This document shows, one piece after another, positions 51,755 through 60,603 of a stretch of DNA of 64,000 nucleotides. Both the position numbers and the translations under genes were made by a program. The stretch comes from Thalassococcus halodurans (GTDB lineage Bacteria; Pseudomonadota; Alphaproteobacteria; Rhodobacterales; Rhodobacteraceae), in the NCBI RefSeq assembly GCF_900108225.1, contig NZ_FNUZ01000004.1, forward strand, positions 310,001 through 374,000, given 5' to 3'. Every line of letters starts with the position of its first letter. Position 1 is the stretch's first letter. Under the pieces are notes generated by a model. The model did not search any database and was not told where the DNA came from. It saw only the letters and a list, made by a program, of their open reading frames with translations.

Positions 51755-51782
51755 CGCCCCCTTCTTGGGGGCGTTTTTTTTG
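51755..51782 (+). terminator. Intrinsic terminator of the protease gene
   Basis: CGCCCCC (51755-51761) pairs with GGGGGCG (51767-51773) around TTCTT and is followed by a run of eight T. Confidence 0.92.
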
Positions 51783-51905
51783 TTTGAAGGGGGCGAGTGG
51801 CCAAATCCCGCCTGCAAACGCCACCGCTAATTTTCATCTTTCGAAATGGGGCTAAATTTGTAGGCTCTGGATAGTCTGTCACTTCAGGCTGAATGAGAGT
51901 TTTAG

Positions 51906-52193
51906 ATGCCACTACGCCCATTGATCATTCCATTTCTTGTTCTCGGCTTTTTGGCGGCTTGCCAAACCGAGGACGCGGGCGCGCCGGTTATACGCCCTGT
52001 CGAGGGGAAAGAATGCAAAGCGGCGGACTATGATGTCTGGATCGGTCAAAACGTCGATAGCTTGGGGCTTAAGGCGGGGCGCAAGCTTCGGATTATTCCG
52101 CCGGGCACAATGGTGACCAAGGATTACTGGCCGGATCGGGTGAATGTCGATCTAGATGATAAGGGCGTCGTCACGCGGGTTTGGTGTGGTTAA
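51906..52193 (+). CDS. I78 family peptidase inhibitor lipoprotein
   Basis: The protein has 95 residues. A lipoprotein signal ends in LAAC (cysteine 19), so the mature protein is lipid-anchored in the envelope. The mature part has the I78 (elastase inhibitor) order: a cysteine (KECKAADYDVWIGQNVDSL), then RIIPPGTMVTKDYWPDRVNVDLD and a final VTRVWCG whose cysteine would pair with the first. It follows the DegP-type protease gene on the same strand after a terminator. A protease and a protease inhibitor facing the same compartment suggest linked roles. Confidence 0.87.
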   Translation: MPLRPLIIPFLVLGFLAACQTEDAGAPVIRPVEGKECKAADYDVWIGQNVDSLGLKAGRKLRIIPPGTMVTKDYWPDRVNVDLDDKGVVTRVWCG

Positions 52194-52199
52194 CAGAAC

Positions 52200-52213
52200 C
52201 TGATCTAGATCAA
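52200..52213 (+). promoter_or_regulatory. FNR/FnrL box upstream of the universal stress protein gene
   Basis: CTGATCTAGATCAA matches TTGAT-N4-ATCAA at 9 of 10 defined positions, and the symmetry extends one base further on each side. Its centre lies about 54 bp before the usp start codon, compatible with activation by an oxygen-sensing FNR protein. Confidence 0.65.
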
Positions 52214-52260
52214 GGTGGCGATCCAGAATCATAGCCATAGTGCGCCCTAGGAGGTGCGCT

Positions 52261-52668
52261 ATGTACAAAAATATCTTGATCCCGATTGCGCCCGATCACG
52301 AAGGCACATTGATGGAATCCGTCGCCGTGGCACGTGCCTTGGCGGACGAAGACGCAAAGCTGACCGTTTTGTCTGTTGTGGAAATGGCGGCAAGCTACGT
52401 CATGGCCGAGGTGCCGCTGACTGCCTTTGACAACTCGCGGGACGAGGTCGAGGCGCAGATGAAAGAAGTTTTGCACGAAGACAGCCACATCGATCTGAAA
52501 GTGCTGCTTGGTCATCCTCCGATGATCATCAACGATACAGCGCAGGAAGATGGGTGCGATCTGATCGTCATCCGGTCTCACAAACCGGGTTTGGCGGATT
52601 GGTTTCTGGGCTCGACCGCGTCGCGCGTTGTGCGACATGCCGGTTGCTCGGTTCACGTCATCCGCTAA
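52261..52668 (+). CDS. Universal stress protein UspA family
   Basis: The protein has 135 residues from the ATG at 52261, which follows AGGAGG. It has one Usp domain: NILIPIAPDHE at the start, then a VLLGHPPMIINDTAQEDGCDLIVIRSH block and the ATP-type loop G..STASRVVRHAGCSVHVIR (GxGS-like, about 112-133). Such proteins help cells survive energy or oxygen limitation. The FNR box just upstream predicts induction at low oxygen. Confidence 0.92.
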   Translation: MYKNILIPIAPDHEGTLMESVAVARALADEDAKLTVLSVVEMAASYVMAEVPLTAFDNSRDEVEAQMKEVLHEDSHIDLKVLLGHPPMIINDTAQEDGCDLIVIRSHKPGLADWFLGSTASRVVRHAGCSVHVIR

Positions 52669-52711
52669 GGGAGGACGGGGTGGATGCACGCATCCATCCC
52701 GTGACCTTTAT

Positions 52712-52897
52712 TTATACGCGTACGGCGCTGCCACGCGGGCCTGCGACCAGCCATGCGATCAGACCGATCACCGGCAGGAACAGAATGACAAGCGTCCAGA
52801 CGACCTTAGCTGCGGTCGATGCGCTGGATGTCAGTGTTTGATAGATTGCATACAAGTCCGCAATCAGAATGATTAATCCGAAAATGCTATAACCCAT
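52712..52897 (-). CDS. Small membrane protein with PLDc_N-type domain
   Basis: The 61-residue protein has two hydrophobic helices (about 5-22 and 32-52). The second has VWTLVILFLPVIGLIAWLVAGPRG, with a P-x-x-G-x-x-x-W-x-x-x-G-P-R pattern typical of the phospholipase D N-terminal membrane module. It has no catalytic domain, so it is a stand-alone membrane piece of unknown role. Confidence 0.8.
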   Translation of the reverse strand: MGYSIFGLIILIADLYAIYQTLTSSASTAAKVVWTLVILFLPVIGLIAWLVAGPRGSAVRV

Positions 52898-52983
52898 TGG
52901 TTTTCTCCTGTGTTCTGCAGGATCAACCGCTTCGGGTGCGTTTTGGTTCCAACAATTTGAAAAATTTTGACTGCGGATGGGCG

Positions 52984-53376
52984 CTAGGGTGTCGGCTTGT
53001 AGGTCGATTCACATTGCGCCACGGCCAGTACCGCCTGCGCCTGAACATCGGGCAGCTTGGCTTTGAGCGATGCGAGTTCGGCCGATATCTTTTTCAGATC
53101 AACTGAATAGCGCACGTCCTGTGTCCGGAATTCGTATTGGGTGCAGGTATAGCGCGTGACGCGGGCGCCGCTTCCCCGTTCGCAGGTGGTTTGAACCGGC
53201 ACGTATTGGGTGATTTCGCGCAGGCCGTAACCGCGATCAACTGTTGCCTGAAGCTCTTTGATGTCGTTGCGCGTCTTTCGCAGATCAGCCTCGGCATCCA
53301 GTACGCATTTTTGCGCCGGTGTGGCGCAAGAGGCCAGTGCCAATAACATTGCCGATATGGCGCTTATCCGGAGCAT
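52984..53376 (-). CDS. Putative lipoprotein with predicted coiled coil
   Basis: The protein has 130 residues from the second ATG (53376), which has the better spacing from AAAGGA; the first ATG (53382) is only 2-3 nt from it. The lipobox LASC gives a lipidated cysteine at about residue 17. The mature part has a helical segment (AEADLRKTRNDIKELQATVDRG in parts), a cysteine-containing stretch (TTCERGSG..VTRYTCTQYEF) and a second helix. I recognise no family. It is downstream of uvrB on the same strand with a 69-bp gap. Confidence 0.75.
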   Translation of the reverse strand: MLRISAISAMLLALASCATPAQKCVLDAEADLRKTRNDIKELQATVDRGYGLREITQYVPVQTTCERGSGARVTRYTCTQYEFRTQDVRYSVDLKKISAELASLKAKLPDVQAQAVLAVAQCESTYKPTP

Positions 53377-53445
53377 GACCATATTCCTTTCCGAACCTCA
53401 CCAACCATAAGGGATCACCTACGCGCACCGGTCGCGCGCGCAGGT

Positions 53446-55644
53446 TCATCTGGATTTACGCCGCTTGACGCCGCCGCGCTGGCCCGGTCGTCCGGCGGTG
53501 GACCGGCCTTTGGATTTGACGGCTTCCTCGGACGCGCGCTCGACCGCTTGTTGTCGGGCCAGCGGGTCATCTGAGACGGCCAAATCCACGGCTTCCAAGC
53601 GTTTCAGCTCATCGCGCAGACGGGCGGCTTCTTCGAACTCAAGGTTCTCGGCAGCTTTGCGCATATCATTGCGCAGACCTTCCATAACCGCCTGCATGTT
53701 CGAACCGGCGTGCTTTTTGTCGATGGTGGCGGTGACGCGCGCCTGATCGGTGTCGCCTTGGTAAAGGCCCGCCAGAATGTCATCGACGTTCTTCTTGACC
53801 GTTTCGGGCGTGATCCCGTGTTCTTCGTTGTAAGCGATCTGCTTTTCGCGACGGCGATTGGTTTCGTCCATCGCACGTTCCATCGAACCAGTGATCTTGT
53901 CGGCGTACATGATCACGCGTCCTTCGGCGTTCCGCGCAGCACGACCGATGGTCTGGATCAGCGATGTTTCAGACCGCAAGAAGCCTTCCTTGTCTGCATC
54001 CAGAATGGCGACCAGACCACATTCGGGAATATCCAGACCTTCGCGCAAAAGGTTGATGCCCACCAGCACGTCGAACGCACCCAACCGCAGATCGCGCAGG
54101 ATTTCGATCCGTTCGATCGTATCGATGTCCGAGTGCATATAGCGCACGCGGATGCCCTGTTCGTGCAGGTATTCCGTCAGGTCTTCGGCCATGCGTTTGG
54201 TCAGAACCGTCGCCAGCGTGCGGAAGCCTTTTTCGCTGACTTTGCGGATTTCATCCAGCAAATCATCGACTTGCATCTCGACAGGGCGGATTTCCACTTG
54301 CGGATCGAGAAGGCCGGTGGGGCGAATGACCTGTTCAGTGAAAACGCCGCCGGATTGTTCCAACTCCCACGCAGCGGGGGTGGCGGATACGAAAACCGAC
54401 TGCGGGCGCATTGCGTCCCATTCCTCGAACTTGAGGGGGCGGTTGTCCATACAGGACGGCAGGCGGAAGCCGTGTTCAGCCAGTGTCATTTTGCGCCGGA
54501 AGTCGCCCCGATACATGCCGCCGATTTGCGGCACAGACACGTGGCTTTCGTCCGCAAAAACAATCGCGTGGTCGGGGATGAATTCGAACAGCGTGGGCGG
54601 CGGTTCACCCGGTGCACGGCCCGTCAGATAGCGGGAATAGTTTTCGATGCCGTTACAGACGCCGGTGGCTTCCAGCATTTCGATATCGAAGTTGGTCCGC
54701 TGTTCAAGACGCTGTGCCTCTAGCAGTTTGCCTTCGTTAACCAGAATATCCAGCCGCTGGCGCAGTTCTTTCTTAATCTCGATCACCGCCTGCTGCATGG
54801 TCGGGCGCGGGGTGACGTAGTGCGAATTCGCATAGATGCGGATACGTTCGAAGTCGCCGGTTTTCTGACCGGTCAGCGGATCGAATTCAGTAATTGATTC
54901 AAGCTCTTCCCCGAAAAAGGAAAAGCGCCAAGCACGGTCTTCAAGGTGGGCTGGGAAGACCTCGAGCACGTCTCCACGCACACGGAACGACCCGCGCTGG
55001 AACGCCTGATCATTGCGGCGGTATTGCTGGGCTACAAGATCGGCAATGACGGCGCGTTGGTCATAGTCTTTGCCAACGTACAAATCCTGCGTCATCGCCC
55101 CGTAGGTTTCGACCGAACCGATACCGTAAATACAGGACACCGATGCCACAATGATCACATCGTCCCTTTCCAAGAGCGCACGGGTGGCCGAGTGGCGCAT
55201 CCGGTCGATCTGTTCGTTAATCTGGCTTTCTTTTTCGATGTAAGTGTCCGACCGCGGGACATAGGCCTCGGGCTGGTAATAGTCGTAGTAGCTGACGAAA
55301 TATTCGACGGCGTTGTCGGGAAAGAAGCCTTTGAATTCGCCGTAAAGCTGTGCGGCCAGCGTTTTGTTAGGGGCCAGAATGATCGCGGGGCGCTGGGTTT
55401 CCTCGATGACCTTTGCCATCGTGAACGTCTTACCCGTACCCGTCGCACCCAAAAGAACCTGATTGCGTTCGCCGTCCAGAATACCGCTGGTCAGTTCTGC
55501 AATCGCGGTCGGCTGGTCGCCGGCCGCGTTGAACTGGGTTTCCATGCGGAACTTGACGCCACCTTCCAGCTTTTCGCGCGCCGCAACAGGCGGGGCGGCG
55601 GCGTGAAGGACGGGCATCTGGTCGGGGCGGTTGTTGTGCATCAA
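53446..55644 (-). CDS. uvrB: Excinuclease ABC subunit UvrB
   Basis: The 732-residue DNA helicase-like subunit verifies damage in nucleotide excision repair. Walker A is GATGTGKT (66-73). The beta-hairpin region has [12 protein letters not shown], the DEAD-like part is [18 protein letters not shown], and motif VI is QTIGRAARN. The C-terminal UVR motif binding UvrC is [24 protein letters not shown], here in shorter parts. A 30-residue N-terminal extension and a basic tail are slightly longer than usual. No GTTC-N7-GTTC LexA box was found upstream. Confidence 0.97.
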   Translation of the reverse strand: MMHNNRPDQMPVLHAAAPPVAAREKLEGGVKFRMETQFNAAGDQPTAIAELTSGILDGERNQVLLGATGTGKTFTMAKVIEETQRPAIILAPNKTLAAQLYGEFKGFFPDNAVEYFVSYYDYYQPEAYVPRSDTYIEKESQINEQIDRMRHSATRALLERDDVIIVASVSCIYGIGSVETYGAMTQDLYVGKDYDQRAVIADLVAQQYRRNDQAFQRGSFRVRGDVLEVFPAHLEDRAWRFSFFGEELESITEFDPLTGQKTGDFERIRIYANSHYVTPRPTMQQAVIEIKKELRQRLDILVNEGKLLEAQRLEQRTNFDIEMLEATGVCNGIENYSRYLTGRAPGEPPPTLFEFIPDHAIVFADESHVSVPQIGGMYRGDFRRKMTLAEHGFRLPSCMDNRPLKFEEWDAMRPQSVFVSATPAAWELEQSGGVFTEQVIRPTGLLDPQVEIRPVEMQVDDLLDEIRKVSEKGFRTLATVLTKRMAEDLTEYLHEQGIRVRYMHSDIDTIERIEILRDLRLGAFDVLVGINLLREGLDIPECGLVAILDADKEGFLRSETSLIQTIGRAARNAEGRVIMYADKITGSMERAMDETNRRREKQIAYNEEHGITPETVKKNVDDILAGLYQGDTDQARVTATIDKKHAGSNMQAVMEGLRNDMRKAAENLEFEEAARLRDELKRLEAVDLAVSDDPLARQQAVERASEEAVKSKGRSTAGRPGQRGGVKRRKSR

Positions 55645-55800
55645 GCATCTCCTGTGACCTGCCTAAAATTGCCCCGCAGGCGTCCGTCTTCAACCCCATG
55701 GACCGATATCTGTGTCGCCTGCTGACAGAAACCGTCTGCTGACGCTTGTCTTGGGGCGCGGTTTCACCGATAAGACCTGCAAGTAATGAGGAGTCATTCC

Positions 55801-56112
55801 ATGCGCGCACGCATTTTTCAGCCAGCGAAAACGGCCATGTCCTCGGGTCAGGCCAACACCAAACATTGGGTTCTGGAATTCGCACAGCAATCGTCCCGCG
55901 AAGTCGATCCGCTGATGGGCTGGACATCGTCGTCGGACACACAGACGCAAGTGAAAATGACATTCGACAGCAAAGAGGCCGCGCTGGACTACGCCAAAGA
56001 CCACGGCATCGATGCGCAGGTGATTGAGCCCAAGAAACGCAAGCACAACGTTCGTGCACGTGGCTACGCTGAAAACTTTGCGGTTGATCGCCGCGGCGCG
56101 TGGACACACTGA
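55801..56112 (+). CDS. Complex I accessory subunit, NDUFS4/ETC complex I family
   Basis: The protein has 103 residues from the ATG at 55801, preceded by GAGGAG. It matches the small family of the mitochondrial NDUFS4 (18-kDa) subunit: ARIFQPAKTAMSSG at the start, WVLEF then MGWTSSSDT, FDSKEAALDYAKDHGI in the middle, and KRKHNVRARGYAENFA at the end. In alphaproteobacteria such subunits attach to NADH:quinone oxidoreductase and are encoded away from the nuo operon. It is transcribed alone and divergent from uvrB. Confidence 0.92.
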   Translation: MRARIFQPAKTAMSSGQANTKHWVLEFAQQSSREVDPLMGWTSSSDTQTQVKMTFDSKEAALDYAKDHGIDAQVIEPKKRKHNVRARGYAENFAVDRRGAWTH

Positions 56113-56147
56113 TCCTGTCGTCTCCTTGGACGTACAACTTACGAATT

Positions 56148-56186
56148 GAAAAAACCGGCAGCGGGATAGCACTGCCGGTTTTTTTT
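56148..56186 (+). terminator. Intrinsic terminator after the complex I subunit gene
   Basis: AAAACCGGCAG (56151-56161) pairs with CTGCCGGTTTT (56172-56182), followed by more T. The A-run on the other side makes it usable for the convergent GH19 gene as well. Confidence 0.9.
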
Positions 56187-56206
56187 GTGTGCTTTTTAAA
56201 ATGCTC

Positions 56207-56944
56207 TCAGGCTTTCCAGCCACCGGCGGCTTTGATCGCGGCTAGGAATGCCTCGTAATAGCCTGCGATTTTCTGCCAGCAATCGGTACCATTCACACAG
56301 CGCCGTGCGTCTTTCAGGTCGGGCTGGCCATTGGTCGGCAAATAAAAGGCGATGCCCTTGTGTTGACCATTCCAACGCCCGTCCATCAGGCCGCGTATCA
56401 GAACACGTGCCGAAATCTTCGGGTCCAGCATCGCATCAGGGTCTTTCACCAGATCGGTTCCTGCGTCCGCAGAGCACCCCTGATAGTTTTCAAGCCAAGT
56501 CAGCTGCATCTGTCCGCGCCCGAAATAGACTTTGCCATAGGGACCTGCCGGTTTGCCGTAGCGGGCAGGGGGGCTGTTCGGGCCAAGCTTACGCGCCAAA
56601 GCGGCGACATCGCGAATGGCGGCTTCGTCGGTCGGGGCAAAACCTTCCCTGACCGGCACCATGCGTGCGCCGGTTTCGTGATAGGCCGTGGCCAAAGCAT
56701 AGGCCAGGGTTTCGTTCCGGTTGTCGCCGACCTCGGCCATGGCGTTCAGAATACCCTCCATCCCTTGAACGCGGGATGTGCTCAGGCTGGTTCCGAACAA
56801 CTGGGTTTGCGACGTTCGCAAGGCATTGTAAAATGCCGCACGATCCATGTGCCCACCTGTGTCATCAAGGTGCAGATCAGCGATAGGTTTGAGAAGGCTC
56901 GTGACCGAGCCGAGCCGCCCCAAAACATTGTCGAGAATCCCCAT
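56207..56944 (-). CDS. GH19-type chitinase/lysozyme-like hydrolase
   Basis: The protein has 245 residues from the ATG at 56944 (MGILDNVLG). The lysozyme-like core has LATAYHETG with candidate catalytic E90, and FGRGQMQLTWLENY, which matches the GRG.(I/M)QLTW substrate-cleft motif of family 19 hydrolases. A C-terminal region with KIAGYYEAF completes it. No signal peptide is seen, as for phage endolysins. It begins right behind the small gene at 57173-56952, so the two are co-transcribed. It could be a remnant of a phage or gene transfer agent lysis unit, or a cell wall remodelling enzyme. Confidence 0.82.
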   Translation of the reverse strand: MGILDNVLGRLGSVTSLLKPIADLHLDDTGGHMDRAAFYNALRTSQTQLFGTSLSTSRVQGMEGILNAMAEVGDNRNETLAYALATAYHETGARMVPVREGFAPTDEAAIRDVAALARKLGPNSPPARYGKPAGPYGKVYFGRGQMQLTWLENYQGCSADAGTDLVKDPDAMLDPKISARVLIRGLMDGRWNGQHKGIAFYLPTNGQPDLKDARRCVNGTDCWQKIAGYYEAFLAAIKAAGGWKA

Positions 56945-56951
56945 CTTTCCG

Positions 56952-57173
56952 CTAACCTGTGTATTCAACGACGTTCGCGCCGTGGGGTTCATTCTGGTTG
57001 GATTGGTAGGAATTGGCCCGCACGGTCCACGCGGTGGGCTGCGGATAGTTCTGGCCCAACCAAATCTCGATTTGCGTAATCAAAGCGGCGTTATGGACGT
57101 GTTTATCCTGACGCCAGTAGACTTTCTTTTCTTGCATGCCGGACTCAAATTTTTCGATGCAATACTTGGCCAT
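56952..57173 (-). CDS. Small protein of unknown function upstream of the GH19 gene
   Basis: The protein has 73 residues starting MAKYCIEKFESGMQEK. A ribosome site GGAG lies 7 nt before the ATG at 57173, and the stop is 7 bp from the GH19 start, which supports a real gene. No signal peptide, membrane helix or known motif is visible. The sequence has many glutamines and asparagines and several tryptophans. Its role is unknown; tight coupling suggests it assists the hydrolase. Confidence 0.6.
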   Translation of the reverse strand: MAKYCIEKFESGMQEKKVYWRQDKHVHNAALITQIEIWLGQNYPQPTAWTVRANSYQSNQNEPHGANVVEYTG

Positions 57174-57412
57174 ATTGATGCTCCAGTGCTGATAAGTGTT
57201 TCGAAAAGTACAGTGTTTCTAATCCCTTGCCGTGGTTCAGTCCGGCATGGGGGCATCATTGAAATGATGATTCCTTGAAGTGCCTTGATCATGCCCGAGT
57301 CGCGCAATGCGATCTGTGATTGAGCGCACAGTGCGAAATTCGCGCTTTTGTCTGTTTGTGGAAATCGGATACGGTCGGTCCACTTGTTCAAGTTCGTAAG
57401 GGGGCAATCGGC

Positions 57413-58042
57413 GTGGATTTTCTGATAAGCGGTGATGAAACGGCTCGTGCCACGCTTCTTTTGGCGCATGGATCCGGCGCGCCGATGGACACCGATTGGA
57501 TGAACACCCTGAGCAAAGGGTTGGTCGACCGCGGGGTGCGCGTTGTCCGGTTCGAATTCGGCTATATGGCGGCGCGGCGGACCGGCGGTCCGAAACGCCC
57601 ACCGCCTGATGTTACCTTGCTATGCGATGAATACCGCGCTGCGATCACGGCGCTGGAATCCGCAGGGCCGTTGTTCATTGGCGGGAAAAGCATGGGCGGG
57701 CGCGTGGCCAGCATGATTGCAGAGTCGGTGCGTGACCACGTGTCCGGCGTTGTGTGTCTCGGCTATCCTTTCCATCCGCAAGGCAAACCGGAAAAACTGC
57801 GCACGGCGCATCTTGCGGATTTAAAGGTGCCGACGTTAATCGCGCAGGGGACCCGCGATCCTTTCGGAACCAATGAAGAGGTCGCTGGATACACGCTGTC
57901 GGATGCGATCACTATTCACTGGCTGGAAGACGGGGATCACGACCTGAAGCCGCGCAAAACGGTGACGGGCAAAACGCTGGACGATCACCTGAGTGAGACC
58001 TGCAATGCGATCTCTGATTGGATAGGTAAGCAGTTAGGTTAA
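57413..58042 (+). CDS. Alpha/beta hydrolase of the KANSL3/Tex30 type
   Basis: The protein has 209 residues from the GTG at 57413, which follows AAGGGGG by 8 nt; the frame is open from 57320, but that part lacks family features. LLLAHGSGAPMDTDWM is the oxyanion-hole block, GGKSMGGRVA the nucleophile elbow (serine), QGTRDPFGT the acid part and DGDHDLKPRK the histidine part, all in the order of the Tex30 family. The substrate is unknown. It overlaps the end of the convergent DUF2254 gene by 4 bp. Confidence 0.86.
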   Translation: MDFLISGDETARATLLLAHGSGAPMDTDWMNTLSKGLVDRGVRVVRFEFGYMAARRTGGPKRPPPDVTLLCDEYRAAITALESAGPLFIGGKSMGGRVASMIAESVRDHVSGVVCLGYPFHPQGKPEKLRTAHLADLKVPTLIAQGTRDPFGTNEEVAGYTLSDAITIHWLEDGDHDLKPRKTVTGKTLDDHLSETCNAISDWIGKQLG

Positions 58043-59325
58043 ACGCGGGGCTGTTCCGTTTCGGAAGTTTCCTTGTAGCACGCCACGGCACGGATCACAG
58101 ACCGCTCGTCATCGTTCAGATCAACCATATCGATACGCTCCAGCGCATAGCGCGACATTTCCAGTGCGGGGTCCGAGAAGCCCTCCGGATGCAGGTCTTT
58201 CAAAGCAGTCAGACCTTTTTGCAGGCGCATTTGCACCTCGACCATCGCCGCGCCATCACGCGCTATGGGGCGGAAGCCGTCTTCAACGAGGTCCGATACC
58301 TTGATGCTAGGCACAACAACGCGCGGATAGATAACTTCGGACTCGGCATCACTGCGCCAGTCGGACATGACGCGCACCAATCTTCCGATTACGTCAATGG
58401 CTGTTCCCGGATCATTCACAGCGGGGGAAAGGGCCCGCGATGCGATTTCGGCCAGAACGATCAGGCCAAACCGGGGATCCTGATCAAAGCTGCGCTGTTG
58501 ACCGATACTAATGGCGTTGCGCAGTGTTTTGATCTGCTCTTCGTTTGGTGTGGCCCCTTCGATGCTTAGAATAGGGCGCGTATCATGGGCGAATGACCCG
58601 GGCAGGACCAGCAGCTGGATTTGCGCTTCCAGCTCGATTGCGCATTCAGACAGAGCTTTCATATCGACATACTGGACGTAGCCGATTTCATGTGCATTGA
58701 TCTGAACCCCATCGTGGCGTGGCGGCGCCACACGGGGTTGTCCACCCATCCATGGGCGCTCCATCCGGTTTTTGACGGAACGGGACGCGGCCCTTTCAAC
58801 GCGGTTCAGCGTGTCCTCGATCCGGCCGAATGTCATCAAATGGCTGATCCACCGCAACAAGGCAGCAACCACAAACACAAGGACTGCGCCAGTTGCGATG
58901 AACAGGACAAGCAATCCGGGCTCATCATAGTAGCCGGCTTTCAGGGCGATGATGCCCAAAAGGCTGAACAGGAAGGCCCCCAGAAACGTGGCAAGAACGT
59001 TCTGTGTTGTCGTGTCTTCCTGAAGCAGCGCTGTCGCGCGCGGCGTGGCGGAACTCGCAGCGGCGGCAAAGGCGGAAACTGCGATGGAAAGCGAGAAGGT
59101 TGTGACTGCCAGCATGGACGACGCCAGAATGCTGAGCACCTGATCAACAGCTTGGGCACCTACCTGGTCAGTCCATTTCGACGGGATAAACCCGCTCAGA
59201 AACCGCGCCATGACAACTGTCAGAATGGCGAGCGCCGCAAAGCTGACCACGCGTACCCAAATCTTCCGCAGTTGTTGCAGAACAAGCCACAGGAATTTGG
59301 ACGTGATCATAAAAGGTGCTTTCAT
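58039..59325 (-). CDS. DUF2254 family membrane protein
   Basis: The protein has 428 residues (MKAPFMITSKFLWLV; the second ATG at 59310 is also possible). Four N-terminal hydrophobic helices (about 25-160) carry LASSMLAVTTFSLSIAVSAF and SSATPRATALLQED, the family signature. A soluble C-terminal domain follows, with LIVLAEIASRALSPAVNDPGTAI in parts. The biochemical role of DUF2254 is not known. It is transcribed alone. Confidence 0.85.
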   Translation of the reverse strand: MKAPFMITSKFLWLVLQQLRKIWVRVVSFAALAILTVVMARFLSGFIPSKWTDQVGAQAVDQVLSILASSMLAVTTFSLSIAVSAFAAAASSATPRATALLQEDTTTQNVLATFLGAFLFSLLGIIALKAGYYDEPGLLVLFIATGAVLVFVVAALLRWISHLMTFGRIEDTLNRVERAASRSVKNRMERPWMGGQPRVAPPRHDGVQINAHEIGYVQYVDMKALSECAIELEAQIQLLVLPGSFAHDTRPILSIEGATPNEEQIKTLRNAISIGQQRSFDQDPRFGLIVLAEIASRALSPAVNDPGTAIDVIGRLVRVMSDWRSDAESEVIYPRVVVPSIKVSDLVEDGFRPIARDGAAMVEVQMRLQKGLTALKDLHPEGFSDPALEMSRYALERIDMVDLNDDERSVIRAVACYKETSETEQPRV

Positions 59326-59549
59326 ATTTGGCTGTGCAGCGTGTCTGCAAAACGCGCGTGGCGTGCAAAAGTTCCCGTTCTCGGTAGCAGTTTGACGGAT
59401 TTCTCAGGGGCTTTGCGAAATTGCCTGTGCGGGCTGCACTGCAAGGGTATGCGCGCAAGGCTTTTCACATTGCCCCTGATCCGAGACTCGGGCACGTTTC
59501 ACCCTAGGTTTCCAATGGCGCAACCCGCGCCGTGGCTATGGGAGGAAGT

Positions 59550-60533
59550 ATGTTCAAAGCGTTGCTCGTAGAAAAGGATGATGAGGGTAAAACATCCGCA
59601 TCCGTGACCGAAATCAGTGAAGATCAGCTGCCCGAAGGCGATGTGACAGTTGCCGTTGAATATTCGACCGTGAACTACAAAGACGGTCTGTGCATTGGGC
59701 CGGGTGGCGGATTGGTACGCAACTATCCCCATGTGCCGGGGATCGACTTTGCCGGCACTGTCGAAAGCTCGTCCGATGATCGTTACAAACCGGGTGACAA
59801 GGTCGTGCTGACTGGCTGGCGCGTCGGCGAAAACCGCTGGGGTGGCTACGCGCAAAAGGCGCGGGTTAAGGCCGATATGCTGGTGCCGCTGCCCGAGGGC
59901 CTGACAACCCGTCAGGCGATGGCTGTGGGGACGGCTGGCTTTACCGCTATGCTGGCGGTCATGGCGCTGGAAGATCACGGCATCAAAGAGGGGCCGGTTC
60001 TTGTTACAGGCGCAGCAGGGGGCGTCGGGTCTGTTGCGACAGCGATTCTTGCCAATCTTGGGCATCAGGTGGCGGGCGTTACGGGGCGTCCGGAAACTGC
60101 CGACTACCTGCGAGAGTTGGGCGCAACGCAGATCGTTGCCCGCGAAGAGATCAACGAGACAACGAAACGTCCGCTTGAGACCGAGACATGGGGAGGCTGT
60201 GTAGATGCTGTCGGTGGCGCGATGCTGGCCCGTGTTCTGGGGCAGTTGCAATATGGCGCAAGCGTTGCGGCTGTCGGCCTTGCCGGTGGTGCAAACCTGC
60301 CTGCGACCGTCGTGCCTTTCTTGCTTCGCGGTGTGAACCTTTTGGGCATCGACAGTGTGATGCAGCCCTATGACAACCGTCTGCGGGCGTGGCAGCGGAT
60401 CGCCAAGGATCTGCCCATGGATAAGCTGGAAGCCATGGTGCGCCCCGCGACGCTGGCGGATCTACCGCAACTGGGGGCCGATATTCTGAACGGGCAGGTT
60501 CAGGGCCGTGTGGTGGTCGACGTCAACGCCTGA
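59550..60533 (+). CDS. acuI: Acryloyl-CoA reductase, AcuI/YhdH type
   Basis: The protein has 328 residues from the ATG at 59550, which follows GGAGGAA. The zinc-free MDR protein has STVNYKDGLCIGPGGG and HVPGIDFAGTVE in the GroES-like domain, LTGWRVGENRWGGYA as the YhdH/AcuI signature, and the NADPH-binding TGAAGGVGSVATAIL (about 152-166). AcuI reduces acryloyl-CoA to propionyl-CoA with NADPH, which protects cells against acrylate. In marine roseobacters this links to breakdown of dimethylsulfoniopropionate. No DMSP lyase gene is next to it here. Confidence 0.92.
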   Translation: MFKALLVEKDDEGKTSASVTEISEDQLPEGDVTVAVEYSTVNYKDGLCIGPGGGLVRNYPHVPGIDFAGTVESSSDDRYKPGDKVVLTGWRVGENRWGGYAQKARVKADMLVPLPEGLTTRQAMAVGTAGFTAMLAVMALEDHGIKEGPVLVTGAAGGVGSVATAILANLGHQVAGVTGRPETADYLRELGATQIVAREEINETTKRPLETETWGGCVDAVGGAMLARVLGQLQYGASVAAVGLAGGANLPATVVPFLLRGVNLLGIDSVMQPYDNRLRAWQRIAKDLPMDKLEAMVRPATLADLPQLGADILNGQVQGRVVVDVNA

Positions 60534-60551
60534 TCCCTGAGGTATGCAAAC

Positions 60552-60590
60552 AAAAAAAGAGCGGTCCAAACGGGCCGCTCTTTTCGTTTT
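60552..60590. terminator. Terminator between acuI and the desaturase gene
   Basis: AAAAGAGCGGTCC pairs with GGGCCGCTCTTTT around AAAC (13 bp including one wobble), with A- and T-runs on both sides. It can serve both convergent genes. Confidence 0.88.
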
Positions 60591-60603
60591 CTGTGACGGA
60601 AAC

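Noticed and set aside
55645-55800. SOS (LexA) box before uvrB
   Set aside because: No GTTC-N7-GTTC or close variant was found on either strand between uvrB and the next gene.
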